From NCBI GenBank assembly GCA_036426205.1, contig WSYH01001245.1, positions 1 through 64,000 of the forward strand: a stretch of DNA of 64,000 nucleotides, in the 5' to 3' direction. This DNA is from Ascaphus truei (taxonomy: Eukaryota > Chordata > Amphibia > Anura > Ascaphidae). The notes beneath the pieces are model-generated. The model searched no databases and was not told the origin of the DNA. It saw only the letters and a program-made list of their open reading frames with translations. Made by a program: the position numbers and the translations under genes. Shown here one piece after another: positions 22,887 through 36,330 of this stretch (position 1 is its first letter; every line of letters begins with the position of its first letter).

Positions 22887-23550
22887 TGTAACACGGTTTC
22901 CCCCCCCCCCCCCAACCTCACTTAGGGACCAGTATTGGGGAGTAGGCGTATTACCAGGTGTGTGTGGTGCTCTACCTGTAGGCTTGCTGGAGTTCTGAGT
23001 TGTCTGCCAGATGGTAAGGAGACAGGAACAGGACTGGCTCAAACAGGTCTCTGGGTTCTTCTAGGTTGGTGTCAGCGCCTCCAGCGGTGATAGAACCCAT
23101 GGGGTGTGGGTGTCAGCCCCCATCACTGCACGATCATATCCCTCCTGCCCAGTAACTGACACGAGAGGCAGAGGTATCTTTGAACGGATTTTATTGCAGG
23201 GCATGCTGCATCAGCTCTTTGTTGCAGCACAACACATTCTCCACTAGCCCCAGGCTTTCTAGAAGGTGCATACCCGTCAGTAGGGCTCTGATCCTGGTGG
23301 TCTCTAGGCCAGCCGGCCTAAGGTGAGCATGCTTGCCACGCCATGAGGAAGGCTGACAACCCCGTCCTCTCTCTCTGGGGAGCAGAGGACAAGGACCCTC
23401 TCTCTCCTCACTCTCTGAGGAGCTGAGGGGAAGACCTGGCTCACTCTCTGAAGAGCTGAGAGGAAGACGTCCCTCTAACTTTTGGCTACTCCCTAGAAAA
23501 CTCTGGAAGAGGCGGGCAGTAGCATATAATACTGTAATCAGTGGCACTGT
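22887..23550 (-). repeat. Probable LTR, minus orientation
   Basis: It begins with TGTAACACGG, which reads ...CCGTGTTACA at the end of a minus-strand LTR. It has an AATAAA signal on the minus strand (23190-23195) and a TATA-like ATTATATGC near 23525. It shares CAGCGCCTCC with LTR-like sequences at 53008 and 54613. The 5' end is not fixed and no flanking coding part is present. Confidence 0.45.
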
Positions 23551-24860
23551 TCTAATTAAACATTATTATATCTTTTGGATCTCATATTTAAACAAGTTCC
23601 TGAAACGAGATTTAAAAAACAAAACTGTGCAGTAAAGTTTTCATTACAAGAAATGCTCTGATCCTGTATCCCTTAAGCCCTGTGTGGGAACAATTTTAGT
23701 CCTCATTTGAATGGCGCTGAACTATTTTTCAGCACTAGAAAGTATTTTCACAGCCTACTGGATAACGGTCATAGATCCTAAGAACTCTGCATATTTTGTG
23801 TCCTTGTGTGCATCAAACTGTGATCTAAAGTGTAAATATCAGAAGTTGAACACATATATTAAAATTAAATGTTTCAAATTATGCATATCTGTTCTCTTCT
23901 TGTTCCTAGTGCCAAGTCTGAAGCAGTAAATCTTCCTGGCTAACGATCTTTACCAAATGTGAGAAACAATGAACACTTGGCAACAAAGAAGTTAAGTAGC
24001 AGATGGTTGGGAACCTGACATACTCTCCACTGCTTTATACTACAGTATGTTCGTAGTCAAGTTGAGGACCCCTTTGTAAACTTGAAATGCTGATTTTAAT
24101 GGTTCGGAAATAGCAAAAATCTTTAATGTGTTAAACAAATAAAAGCTGATTTATGAATGCAAATTACCCTTATTGATTCTATTAATATTACTTGTAAAAG
24201 ACAAATGTGACAAATAACAGGACTGCTCATGCTCAATAAGGCTTATAAGAAAGGCCTCTCTGTTTGTGTTCACCCCTTGCGGAGAAACAAGCTTAGGCTA
24301 AGTCCCACCCCACAATTAGATGGATCAGCCACAATCTGTGATCCGTACTATATTCAAACGCTGCCAAACAATTGTAATAATGAGTCATTATTCTAATAAA
24401 TAACATAATTTGTCAGCCTCTCAGAACCAGCTTGACATGCTGCACTAATCCTAAATGGAATTTGTATGTGAAATTGTTGACTAATTTGCCTTAGTAAACC
24501 TGGCTATGGTCCTGCTCCCTCTTTCTTGTTTTGACTTTTCTTTGATGTTCTCCCTATCTGTCTCTCAAGTCTCTCGGTGACTTGTTTCTCTTTTCTTCCC
24601 ACTCAGCTTTTGGAGGTTATAGCTAGATATTAATTAAACTGCGATAATGTCAATCTGGGCACTATAACAAGGAAAATCCCTATCATTAACTAAGAGCCCC
24701 ATAAGACGCCAGTGCACATGCAGTGCAAAATAGGGTAGCCTTGAACTTGTCGCAAAAAATGGTGTTCGTGGCTTTTAATAATTTTCCAAGCAGACTAACT
24801 AATCGGCCTACATGGTCTCTAGCCATGCGGAGGCGCGTCCACCCTAGTACCACCATCTAC
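23551..24860. other. AT-rich intergenic DNA, no gene seen
   Basis: No family is recognised. The frames present are short and lack domain signals. Confidence 0.5.
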
Positions 24861-26420
24861 ACTACAAAATCCTTTATAAATGGTTCCATAGCTTATTTAA
24901 AGATGACATGCCAGACAAGACGGATAGGGCTGAACTGACCTCCACGCTCTGTTTATATATATTTTTTATCAATAATGCCGCCAGCATGCGCTCCTCGGGT
25001 GAGGTCCTGGAGGCCCAAATCCCACAACCCAGGCCTGAAATTCCTTCCAGCCTCTGCAATAACTAGCCCAAGTACCCGGGGCAATGGATCCTGCTACTAA
25101 GTCCCTGACATTGACATCAACTGCTGTTTTTATCAGGGCCCGCAACGTTTCTAACTTCCCTGCAGGGAGCTGGTTTGATTTCTTCAAGTTCCCCGATGCG
25201 CTGTGCAATTTCTTTGAACACACCTAGCAAGTATGCATAAAGTCTCGCTGCCGCTGGGACCCACAAAGAAAAAACCATCAAGGTAATGTACAGTACCACT
25301 CCATCCAGATCTGATATGTATTTTACCACTGAGTCAAGAAAAGAACTACAGCGCACAAAGTATGAGCAGGAGATTGAACCGCCCATAGGCAAGCAACGAT
25401 CTACATAAAATTGGAATTACTCCAGATGAACCGGGAGAAGCCCAAAAGCCTCTATGTTGGCTTTAGCCATAAGGGCCCCTGCCCGCTGCGCTTGACCACC
25501 GCAATCACATCTTCTAAGGAGGAGTATCGCACTTTTGTCAATTTCTCAAGGGTACCATCATTAATGGAACCACCAAAGGAAACAAAAGTTGGTGTACTTA
25601 ACGGAACACTCCTGGCTCCTTTTTTGGGACTACCTCTAACAATGATAGCCACAAATCCTGCAATGGTGGGTGTGTGCGAAAAGGGCATGCTATACAGCCC
25701 AATTCTACTGTTTTTGTATTTTCTGCTGCACTATCTATTTGTGGTCTTTCCCTGACCTTGGGTTTCTGATACATACTACGACCTACTTGGGATGCTAAAA
25801 ACAAATTGTTAAAACAGAGGCTCTATTGGGGAACTTGGTGAGCCACGGCAGCATCTGTCCGCACTCACTAGGCTCCTTGCCCTTTGGGCAAGAGTTACCG
25901 ATAGTTGCTCTTGCAGTAGCTGTGCCTTCCTTTTCTACGGCTTTTTATGGCAGGGTGACTTTTGAAACACATCTTAAAATCATGGCGGAATCTACATGTC
26001 CCACCACACTTACACCTGTCCTCATTAAATGCCAACAGACACTTTTGGCTGGTGGCTGACTGCTCAGTGTATTGGCTGCCAGCCTGTCGGGGAAAGAATG
26101 GTGGATGGAGACTGGGGAGTAATTAACCAGAGAAAAAGCTGCATATATGTGTCCCTAATTCACATGTGGTTGAACCACCATCTTGTGTCTATATGCCTCA
26201 CCATATGCCCATCTGAAGAGCCCCCATATATCTGGCAGGTTTCCAGATGGTGTCTAGGTATTGAAAAAGTGAGGAACATTTTCTCTGGTCTTTTCCCCCC
26301 TATAATAATAGGAAGGATTACAAAACCCTGCAGCCAGTTGCCAAATAGTTTTGGGCTGACCTAGATGCTGCAGCCATTGCGCCCTTCTTGCGAGCTGAAC
26401 AGCCTACAGACCTGTGCGGG
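24860..26420 (-). mobile_element. Decayed DIRS-type retrotransposon (RT and tyrosine recombinase pieces)
   Basis: On the minus strand, in element order, the pieces are: a gag/RT-front region with many stops (26400-25700); an RT piece 'RYSSLEDVIAVVKRSGQGPLWLKPT' (25452-25530); an RT palm region 'MPMGGSISCSYF..CSSFLDSVVKYISDLDGVV' (25300-25392), in which the YLDD motif is destroyed (YITLMV); 'YLLGVFKEIAQRIG'; and the N-terminal SAM-like part of a tyrosine recombinase, 'SIAPGTWASYCRGWKEFQAWV' (about 25030-25100). The catalytic recombinase domain is missing. DIRS elements integrate as circles with the recombinase rather than an integrase. Relic only. Confidence 0.8.
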
Positions 26421-26689
26421 AAAAAAACTAAGCTAATTTGCTTGCAATATACCTGCCACCTCACCAAATCCTGACCGTTGCTCCTTGTGGACCTCTCTGT
26501 TCCATTTTAACATGTGCAGCCCACCGGGCCGTTCTATCCAGCAAGTAGCTCGAGCTTACTGGAGAAATAAATACCATGAATTCATCTAGCCCATCATTAA
26601 AATCTAACAATTGATGTGACTCTGGGGTGTTGTTTGCCTTCCTCTGGATCCATAAGTATAGATATATGATAAAATATCTGTTGTCTAAA

Positions 26690-26758
26690 TTTAGCATAGG
26701 TTGAACTTGATGGACGGAAGTCTTTTTTCAACCTCACCTACTATGTAACTATGTAACA
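26690..26758 (+). mobile_element. 3' tail of an amphibian-type SINE/CR1-like repeat
   Basis: The block 'TTGAACTTGATGGACGGAAG..TTTTTTCAACCTC' ending in CTACTATGTAACTATGTAAC is a repeat tail I associate with frog genomes. The tail has tandem TATGTAAC units, as in the 3' ends of CR1/L2-type elements. The rest of the element is not evident. Confidence 0.55.
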
Positions 26759-27360
26759 ATGGACCAGGCCTGCTTTCTTCCTCTCTACGCAGGGGTTAAC
26801 AAGCAACAGGCCTGACTGGGTCAACCTCAGCCTGTGGTGCAGTGCTGCTCCTTGTTTGGATGCCTAGGACCCCCCTGAAGTGCAGGGGACATGCTGCCTG
26901 TGAGACCCCTGCTTGCTCCAGCAGACCAGCAGGGGCATTTTTGTGCTGCAGGTCTAATGGAAGCAGCCCCTTCTGTAGTAAGAGACCCCCCTCCCCCAGC
27001 TCCCCTTGATAACATCCTCCTCCTAATACCGAGAGCTGCCCTGCATGTCGGCACCACAAGAGGCTCTGCTGGTTGGGCTGGTGCTCCATAGAGCACCGCC
27101 CACAGACATTTAGCTCTCTCTTCCCTGGCCTGCAGCAGGATGCCTGAGATGTCCTCCAGACCGCAACGTCATCTTGATGCTACAAAGGGGCCGTTTGGAA
27201 GAGGCCCATCCCACATCATGATGGCCTTTAAATACCTTACTTTCGCCCCTCCGACAGATCACCAACCCCTCCCCAGGGCTTAACACTTTTGCCGCTGTGG
27301 AGGGTAGCTGAATTAAGGGGTGGGACAACCGCAGAACAGGGGGGTGGCACCCGCCCACCA
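26759..27360. other. GC-richer DNA, no gene seen
   Basis: Short frames on both strands have no domain signal. No repeat was recognised. Confidence 0.4.
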
Positions 27361-27821
27361 TGAGTCTTCACTTAACTGAAGGGGTCAGCTCTATCACTCT
27401 TCCACCCTCACCCTCTCCCTCTTCCCCTCTCCCCCCTCTCTCCCCTCTCTCCTCCACCTCTCTTATTCTGACTTTTTCTCTCCTTGTACCCCCTCACCCC
27501 TCTGCCCTCTGCTATCACTCAATGCCTGTCCTCCTATCACACAATCTTATTCCCTCAATCTTCTGCTCCAAACACTCAACCACCTACTCAATCCCATCCC
27601 CCCCCACTGGCCTCACACACACACACACATACACAATACCCCCACTTCCTCCCCCACACACACTCACAATACCCCCACAACCCCTTCATCCAATACCTCC
27701 AAATGTAAATGTGGTAAATATATATATAGTGTGTGTGGTACATGTATTATGTGTTTGTGTATGTGTTGTACATGTGTGGGCAGGCGTGTGTCATTGTGTA
27801 TATGTGGTACATGTAATGTGT

Positions 27822-27870
<49 letters not shown>

Positions 27871-27900
27871 ATATGATGATTTTATGGTATGTATGTATTT
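27361..27900. repeat. Low-complexity block: CT-rich, CA/TG-rich and (GA)n
   Basis: A CT-rich tract at 27395-27480, an (AC)n-rich tract at 27610-27680, TG-rich sequence at 27725-27820 and a pure (GA)n run at 27824-27866. The long frame across it is an artefact of composition. Confidence 0.85.
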
Positions 27901-28831
27901 AAATAGTGCATGTATAATGTGTGGAGTATATGATGCATATACTGTACAGTGTGTTGTGTGTGGATGGTGTATACTGTATATCTGTCATATACTGTACAAA
28001 TTTTTTTTGTGTTTATTTGTTTGTTTTTAACAAATGCCACACACACTCACCCCACTTTCAGCAGAGCTACCTTCTTTGTAAACTTCCTATGCTTTTTAAG
28101 AGCAAACTACAAAATAACCAATGTTTTATTTTCACTCTCCTACTTTAGTCTGTATTTTCACCACATTTTATTTACAATGGGGTATCCTAGAGAAAATATA
28201 AGTATTTTCTGTACCTGATGGATGATTCCTTTGCTCGCATAGGTAACATGAGACTGTTCACAATTAATCTGTGATCAAATATTCTGCACATTATTTCCTA
28301 TTACCCAAGCAGGTGACCTATGTCCTTATTAGATACTACCTGCCTATAACACAGTGAGATCCTCTTCCTGTGTAATGCCCCACACCACTTGCATGTCTCT
28401 TTAAGTTCCAGATTAAGGCAGAAACTTAGTATTCTCAATACAGGATTATTTTTGCAGGTTTAAATTATCACACAACAGCCCACGTCCCTTTAAGTCAAAA
28501 CAAATCACAATAATAAATGCCTACTCATCTTAGGATACTAACTATACATGCAGCTTCAGTCCTTCCTACAGTAACAGCATGGACAGCTAGGGACTGTTAC
28601 CACCCCAAACAGTTACTATTATCACAAAAACGTCCTCTCTGCACACACAATATAGTGTTCTCTATTCTCTGTTTCTGTTGGGGGCTCCATTAGTTCCCTC
28701 TGGACCCTCAGAGTTCAAAGAATCCCTCCTCTGTAGTTCCAAGGCTATGGTAGCACGGTCCCATGTCCTTCATTTTTCCCTCTGCAGTTCAAACCAGGCA
28801 GTCCCAGCAGACTCCTCGACCACCTTCAGCA

Positions 28832-29024
28832 CAGGAGCCTGCACAACTCCAGTCCTCAAGGGCCGCAACCCAGCCAAGTTTTCAGGATATCCCTATTTTC
28901 CAGCACAGCTATCTCAATTAGTGGCTCATATACTGAGCCACTAATTGAGCCAACTGTGCTGATAGGGATATCCTGAATACCTGGCCTTGTTTACGGCCCT
29001 CGAGACTGGGTGTTGCCAGGCCTG
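28832..29024. mobile_element. hAT-type foldback MITE
   Basis: Nearly palindromic element with inverted ends that share CAG(G)..CCTG termini and CTCAAGGGCC/GGCCCTCGAG. The middle is TTAGTGGCTC...GAGCCACTAA. The right flank is GTCTAGGT. The matching left flank in the cleaner copy 2 reads GTCTAGCA (37264-37271), which is consistent with an 8-bp hAT target duplication. Confidence 0.65.
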
Positions 29025-30340
29025 GTCTAGGTCTAAGGAACTGTGCCAGCCTCTTCTTTAGCTGGGGAGCACTTTCTATCCCGCCCCCTTCTTTGGGGAA
29101 AACATTCTCTCTGTGTGCAGCTCTCTGTCTGTCTTTTACACTCCTGCTCACTCAGGAGACAAGGCTGATTAGCTGCACCTGTGGGTAGCTCCCACAGGAG
29201 ATTAACAGCTTGTATGCAGGAAATCTTTATTATGTGTACTATTCCAGCACCTAGAGATAGTGATTGTATCCCACTGTGTATAGAGGAATCTTCCAATATC
29301 TATTTGAAACTTGGTGTGAGATTATCCAGTGAGGAATGCTATACAAAGTTGCCTAAATTGGTGATCTATTATAGAAATCTGGCACTGAGTCCAACCTTAC
29401 CAATGGTCACTATTCATGATCTCAAGATGGTATATCACAAATAGATTCACCGAGTTCTGGCATTTTGTATGGGAATTGGGTTCGTCCATCTTGCTAATAG
29501 CCTATTTAGCCCTATTTAATGAGGCTTATTTAGATGATACTCTTTAGATTTGCATCCACTTCCACTGTACAATATATATATGTACTCTATCTATATGCAT
29601 CCATACCCCACCACTGGGGACTTGTAACTACTTTTATTAACACTGTATATACTGTATTTACACTTAGTAAGTTTAATTATTGAATAAAGTTTTTTTGTTT
29701 TTTTGGAATATTCTAGTATGATCACTTGTCTTATGGTTATATAGCTGTTACCATTTTGGAACTGGACCAGCCCAGATATAGGACACGCATTCCTTTATTG
29801 AACATTATTAGAAGACTATCTGTCTCTGCTATTAGACATATTTTTGTGGATGAGTGCAAACTGTGGGGAAATTGTTTTTGATCCCCTTGGATCATTTGTT
29901 GTATATATATATATCTGTTCATTACACATTGCACCCCACAATATCTACTACTGTTATAATTGCACAATACATACATTATAAATGCACAATACACTGAAAC
30001 CCTGAACTGACTCTAACATTGCAATACAGCTAAACATTTGACAAGGAACAGGCACACACCTGCTGTTAGTCCTGCTCACACTCACTCCTCTGCTCACAAC
30101 AGCTCCATGCAGCACTGCCTACCTCTGGCATCGTGAACCTGCTATGTTTTTTAACTTTTTTCTTTCTCCTGCGCTGGAATGTTACTCCCTCTGTCCACTA
30201 CAAACTCCTCCATCCTGGCCCACCCCACTCACATACAGCACGAGCCCACCCACACACAAAACCATCACATAGCCACCTTGGACTACTCAAAAGCCTTGCA
30301 TATCTACTGAATGTATGAGAACTCTAAAACCACACACCAA
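29025..30340. other. Non-coding DNA with an A/T-rich retroelement-like 3' end
   Basis: AATAAAG at about 29683 followed by T-runs (29690-29706) looks like the 3' end of some transcript or element. Otherwise I recognise nothing. Confidence 0.35.
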
Positions 30341-30389
30341 CCACTGCTCACGTCAATGCAAACCCACAAATCTACACTGCAGACACCAA

Positions 30390-33300
30390 ATTTCTACTCA
30401 AACTATTACTCTCTTTAGCAGGTGATATTGAACCCCCAGGTCCTCCCATTTCAGCCTGCCCATGCCCCTGAGAGAATTCCCCCTTTAAATTCCAAAAGGC
30501 TATCTGTCGCCCATTAAAAACATCCGGCAGGCTGTCCCAAACTTGATGAACTTACAGAACTGGCTATCCCCTAAAACCCCTGTGCAAATATTGCCATTCA
30601 GGGATACTCCATTTTTAGGGAGAGATAGGTCAAGAGGAGGAGGGGTATTATTTTATAGTTAGACACACATTACAATTTAACTGTTAAATTGCCCACCAAG
30701 CCCACCATCTTTTGATTTCTGATTGGCAAATCTGCCCCCCCCCACCTTTTCTAGGCCCATCTTCTTACTGGCACTACCGCCCCCTCTAAGCCCCCTCTAC
30801 AATCCTACTGATATCACCCAATTTCTTGGCTCCATTCCTCTCTGAATGAGACGAGTGTAGCGCTAGTTCTTGGGGATTTCAACTTCAATTGGCTTGACCT
30901 AAAATCACAAATCATACAACTCAGTCTTAACCCATTTCTAGGAGAAGATCAAAGGAGGCGGGAGGGGTGTATTTTATATTGCAAACACTTTATACAATTT
31001 CAACTGTTAATTGCCCCCAAACCCCCCTCTTTTGAATTCAGTTTGGCAAATATGCCTCCTTTTCTAAGCCATCTTGCTGTGCTGGCATTAATCTACCCTC
31101 ACCTCCCCCTAAATCCGACTGATATTACCACCAGTTTCTCGGCATCCAGTTTCCTCTCTGGAATGAGAAGAGTGAGCTGGTGATTTCTGGGGATTTCAAC
31201 TTCAATGGCTTGACCCTAAAAACCACAAAATCCTAATACAACGCTCACTTAACTATCACAACTCATTTGCCAAGCCCACACGGATAAACCTGAATCGCAT
31301 AACCTTCCTTGCGAACTGGTTCTCTCCTCAAACCCCAGCAGAACTCCAATCCTCTGGCTCCTTCCTGATATTTTTCAGTGACCATGCAATAGTGTACTGT
31401 GTAAGGAAAATTAAAACCCGCCCCATCAAGCCCTAAAGTTCCTCTACTAGAACATTTAAAAACTTTAACCCAACAGCTTTTGGATGGACCTTACCAACTG
31501 CCCCATGGCACAGAATCATTAATTCCCGACCTGATTCTGCGCTCGACTATTTCACTCCGAGTTTAAAACTCTGCGATATCCATGCTCCCATACGCAATAA
31601 GGTAGGGGGGCCCAACCTTCCAGGGTTACACCGACCTTATAAGCACTCTACCATTCAAGGGATGCCTGTGGAAAAGCTACAAGTCACTGGCACTACCAAG
31701 GATCCAATCACTACATACATGCGGAACATGTGGCACAAGGCAAACAAGCATGCAAAGCACATATACCTCTGACAATCCACCAAGAATACATCAACCCAGC
31801 CTAACTTGAAGGTTATCAACAATATATTCCAGCCACCTAACCATCAACAACCAAGTATATCACTAAGGGGGATTTACTTGACAACCCCACTGACATTGCA
31901 AATCATTCATGATTACTTTGTGGGGTGTGCCACTAACTTTTAGCGAACGCAGCCAACCCCAAACATATCTCAGTCTGGGAAATATCCTACGTCCCATCCC
32001 CTCCCAACATTGCCCACAATTTTTGATTTGGCCCGTTCTGAAGAGGAGATATACAACTCTCCTCAAAATAAAACTAAGCAGCCAATGTGGACCCGACTTA
32101 CTACAATCTAGGTTTTCCTACTAACTTGGTGCCCCACTTGCCAAACCAATTGCATACATAATCATCTTCCGTTGCAGGCCATATTCCCTAAGACTGGAAA
32201 ACTGCCAAGAGTTGTCCCAATCTCAAAAGTGGGGACAAAAACACATGTCTCAAACTAGGCAATCTCACTTCTCCCAGATTCTATCTAAAGTCATGGAAAA
32301 ATGGTGTCCACTGTCCCAATTAAGCGATTTCTACCACCAGACAATTTCCCTAGCCAATTCCAATCTGGTTTCGTCCAAACACTCCACCGTAACTACCCTG
32401 CTAAAAGTTGCAATGAAATCCATGTGGATGGAACGGGGACACTCACTCGGTGCAGTATCCTCATTTTGCAAAGGTTTGACACAGTTGATCATGCTATCCT
32501 GCTTAACAAAACTCCGAACTCTGGAATAGGGAACCATGCTTTAAACTTGTTTCAGTCCGTACCTATCAGGAAACCCCACAAATGTGTCCATCCAGCTCTA
32601 ACTCCAACCCCCTGGATATCACCTGTGGTGTCCCGCAGAATCTCTGTCTGGGCGGCCCGAACTCTACTCAGTGTTCATTAATGATCTTCACAGCTTGTAA
32701 GAAGCCTCCAATACCCATGTATGCATATGACACAATCCTACTATGCCAAGAGCCATAGCCTCTGCCCTTCAACAACTCTCATTCTGACTTTTTGAGACCG
32801 AAAACTTCCACATTTCCACAAAACAAACTGTTTTTTTAAACACTGACAACGTAACTGGATTTGGGACCAAGACTAAATTTGTAAAGCATTTCCAGGACTG
32901 AGCTCCCTGATAGACCAACGCTACACACCACCTAACCTGTCCTACATTTTAAATACCTGGGCTTATGGTTTAGTCCACTAACATTCGGTGCACTTGATCC
33001 CCTGACACCAACGACCTATGCCAAACCAGGGGTACTTACGGAACAAATCCTCCCTAAGTCTCTCCTGGTCAGAAGCGTATCGCACAGCAGATCAATGCCA
33101 ATTATGACTTGGAACATAGTAATGGCTCGGCTCCTAACCCACTTTACAAACTGACAACCCCTCTACAATTCAATGGTCGTTTGTTCTCCAATGCAACTAC
33201 AACACCACACACTGGAAATGCTCAAAAAACTGATTGTCACACTATAGTCTAGGCCAAGTCACCTTTCCTGTCTTGCCTTTAAATTCTTCAGGGCAAGTCA

Positions 33301-33722
33301 CCAGCTACCTGAACAAGTCCTCACCCCTACCACTTGCATCACTTATCACCTGAGATCAGACTCCAAAGACTGTTCATGGTCCCAGCTCAACAAAGATCCG
33401 GACGTTCCTCCTTCTTCTCTCCGGCACCCCAAACTGGAACAACCTACCAGATGACTCTCACATCCTCCCACCAGTTTAAGTTCTTTCAAATCTAAGGCTG
33501 TCTCACATTTTAACCTGGTCTGTAACTGTTTCATACCTCACTCCAATATTATTTCTTCTTAACTGTGCACGCAATGTCTTAGTATATATGTATCCCTGTT
33601 CATTTATGTACTGTACTTGTAACATGTATTCATATTGTTTTACCTGTGCCCAGGACATACTTAAAACGAAGGTACTTCAATGTATTACTTCCTGGTAAAA
33701 TATTTTATAAATAAAAATAAAA
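30390..33722 (+). mobile_element. L2/CR1-type LINE, broken by many indels
   Basis: In changing frames one can read an endonuclease start ('LAGDIEPPGPP'), 'GDFNFNWLDL' (near 30867-30900), a linker 'LWKSYKSLALPRIQSLHTC', RT 'WKTARVVPI..SGDKN' (32190-32250), 'SQFQSGFVQTLH', 'FDTVDHAILLNK' (32476-32511), 'GVPQ' and a C-terminus near 33360-33480. The 3' end TTACTTCCTGGTAAAATATT..ATAAATAAA at 33683-33722 is the typical short-repeat L2 tail. The family encodes an endonuclease/RT. This copy is dead or badly sequenced. Confidence 0.8.
30610..31190 (+). repeat. Internal 320-bp stutter in the L2 endonuclease region
   Basis: 30615-30905 and 30950-31220 are two noisy versions of the same sequence, each passing through AACTGTTAA, 'TTTGGCAAAT', 'CTACAATCC/AAATCCGACTGATAT' and the 'GGGGATTTCAACTTCAA' motif. 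A real tandem duplication or a read-stitching error. Confidence 0.7.
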
Positions 33723-36330
33723 TAATTAGTTTATTAAGTTGAGCATGTTTTTTTTTCTCTATATGCTTTTTAAGAGCAGACCTACAATAACCACATGTTC
33801 ATTTTTCACTCCAACTGCAGCGGTATATTTTACAATGGGTTATCTAGGAGAAAATAGTTTGTCTGTCGCTGAAGCTCTTGGATGATTACTGGCTCGCTAG
33901 GTTGTAACATGAACTTGTTCACATTAACTGTAAAGCAGAATCTTCTGTACATTATTGCATAGACCAGGAACGAGGGTGATTAACAGCTAATGCTGTAACA
34001 AAATTTACTATGAATGAACTCTGAATACCACAAATAATCCAATTTCTATCGCTTTACATTCACGAAATGCAGATTCCATTTTCACCCTCTTTCTCACTTT
34101 TTTTTTGCCTCTATGCCTAATTTCCTACGTCCTTGGACAACTAATGCTTTTTCTTAACTCATGATTTGACATCCTTCCTTGCAAGTCTTGGTACAGTATC
34201 TTTCTCTCTCTTCGTCAGATATTCAATTCCCTCCGCTTGGCTGTTTCCTCCTCTCGCATTGCTTGTTCCTCTGTTGCATTTTCACTCCCGTTTAACAGTA
34301 TATATATTTTCATCTTTTTGCCTCATCTCAACAGCTATGTTTACTATTTTGTGTTACCTCATTTGCTGCTGCGTGGTACGTAATATCCTTCTGTGATGCA
34401 AGTAGGAACCTTCAGCGCAGAGGGGTAATCCCATTTGTTGTACTAAATCGTACAGCAATAAACTTGTACATGTCAAACTCTTGTAGTCTGGTTTATATCC
34501 CATTGAAATGATTTGCAAGAAGTCTTATTGGTCTTAGAAATGGAGTAAGTGTCTGGGAGGACAGAGCTTCAGAAGCTAGTTACATAGCTACAGATGCACG
34601 GTCCATTATCCAACAATTTCTCTGAGCTGTTTTTTGTAAGTCTGCTTGTATTCCCCTAGGATTACACTCGTTATTCTCCATGAACGCTGGCCGTGAACGC
34701 CACCTATCAGACAACAATTGCAACTTGTTTACGTTGTTGATTTCTTGAATTTCCTGTCTGATTTGTGTTTGGGTCAGTTCATCGTGGGCGTATCCTCCTG
34801 ATTCACAAAATGATTTCCTTTGCACTATCCATGGATGTACAATTTGTTATGTAGTCAATTTTGCATGTGTTTTTAAAAAAACGAGGAAAAAACATGTCTA
34901 CACAGTATCCATTGTAATTGACCTTGGTCGCTGAAGACGTTATATCAATTTAGCTTTTCATTTTTCATAATTCAGTGTCTAAAACAATGTTGGGTACATT
35001 ATTCTCAATGCTATGCCGCATAATGCTGATAGACATACTGTAACCTTACACCAACATCATGTCATTCTAATAAACGAAACCAAACTGCAGTTATTGCATT
35101 TTTAAATATGTTTCTGCAATTACTACTGGAACTGCTGTAACCCCATGATTCTATCCTAGTATAAAAAAAAAATCATTACACCAACTGGGTTTCGAGATAC
35201 GAAGGCGACTTTTCACACCAGCTTTCATTACCTTAGTTGCTACCGCTAAGTGATGAAGGGGTTTAATTACCAGTGCCCCTGTGTTTAGGTTGGGTTAGGC
35301 GGGGAGGTGGTGGTGGAGACTGGTATTGCCCACGTGTGTGTTTTTGCCTACCGGGAGGTTGGCGGGAGCAGTAAAACCCTTCATTACTTAGTGCCAGCTG
35401 CCAAAGTATGAAGCTGCTTCATTTATTATTTAATAACTCTATTGAAGCGGGAGTCTCCGAGCAGAAACCATATTCATTTCAGCCATGGGAGCCCATGCTT
35501 CCCAGTTACAGGCCCAAGTTGTGGTTCCAGCATCCCTGGCATTGTTATTACCTCGTCATCGTGACACGGAAGATTTAAAACATGCGGGACTGGCACCACA
35601 TAGTGGGCCTGACTCTGGAAGCAGGGGGTCCCTAGCTAAATGTATGGGATTCTGCTCCGGAGGCCCCCCTACTGTACTAAAACAGTGTGCATTGCCTGTA
35701 AGAGCTATGCAGGGAGATGCGATCTCTCTCTGTGCATGCTACTTACAGACTGGAGGCAGATCGCGCGGTAGACCTTAGAAAAAGCTGAGATAGGACACTG
35801 CTGTCCCGGACAGTATTGGGCCTTTTCCTACATCCAGTTTTCAGACTTGCGATAATTTTTTGCTGAATACCGTGATAACACAATGTCAGACCGTGAGGTA
35901 GGGTCATGCCAAAATTGTTCGATTTGGCAGTGAAACATCGAACATCGAAGCTATGTGCAAAAAAGAAGCCTATGTGACGGTGTGAGGTGGCTCACCAGGC
36001 TCACGAATAATGGTCAAACCTCTTTTATTTACTGGAAAACGATCCATTTTTGGGGGCCTAGGTGTCAGCTCTTGGGCCGTCGTTATAAATGTAGTGGCAT
36101 GCATTGTATGTCAAATATCGACCATAAAGAATTTGTTGTCTTTTGCCCTTCCAGAGTGCTAACCAGTGGAGATTCAGCTATGAGTGTCATGGGGGCCTTG
36201 TCGGGTAAAAGTGTTGTCGGATTGTTTAGATAGTCGGGGGTCCAAGTTTTCTGGCCACCTCAAAAAGAAGCCGGGGGCCGAGTCCGATTCCCAGGTAATG
36301 TAGACCACCCCGGACAAGTCGCTCCTGGAG
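33723..36330. repeat. Noisy copy of the 37920-40560 region
   Basis: Same sequence as 37920-40560 but with many single-base changes. It includes the CATTACCTTAG hairpin family (35220-35790) and a damaged version of the exon-like segment (36155-36294). No intact gene. Confidence 0.7.

Noticed and set aside
27360..27902. 180-codon frame over the CT/AC-rich block
   Set aside because: Composition is low-complexity (Ser/Pro/His/Thr, then Glu-Arg repeats from GA dinucleotides). No domain or splice context.
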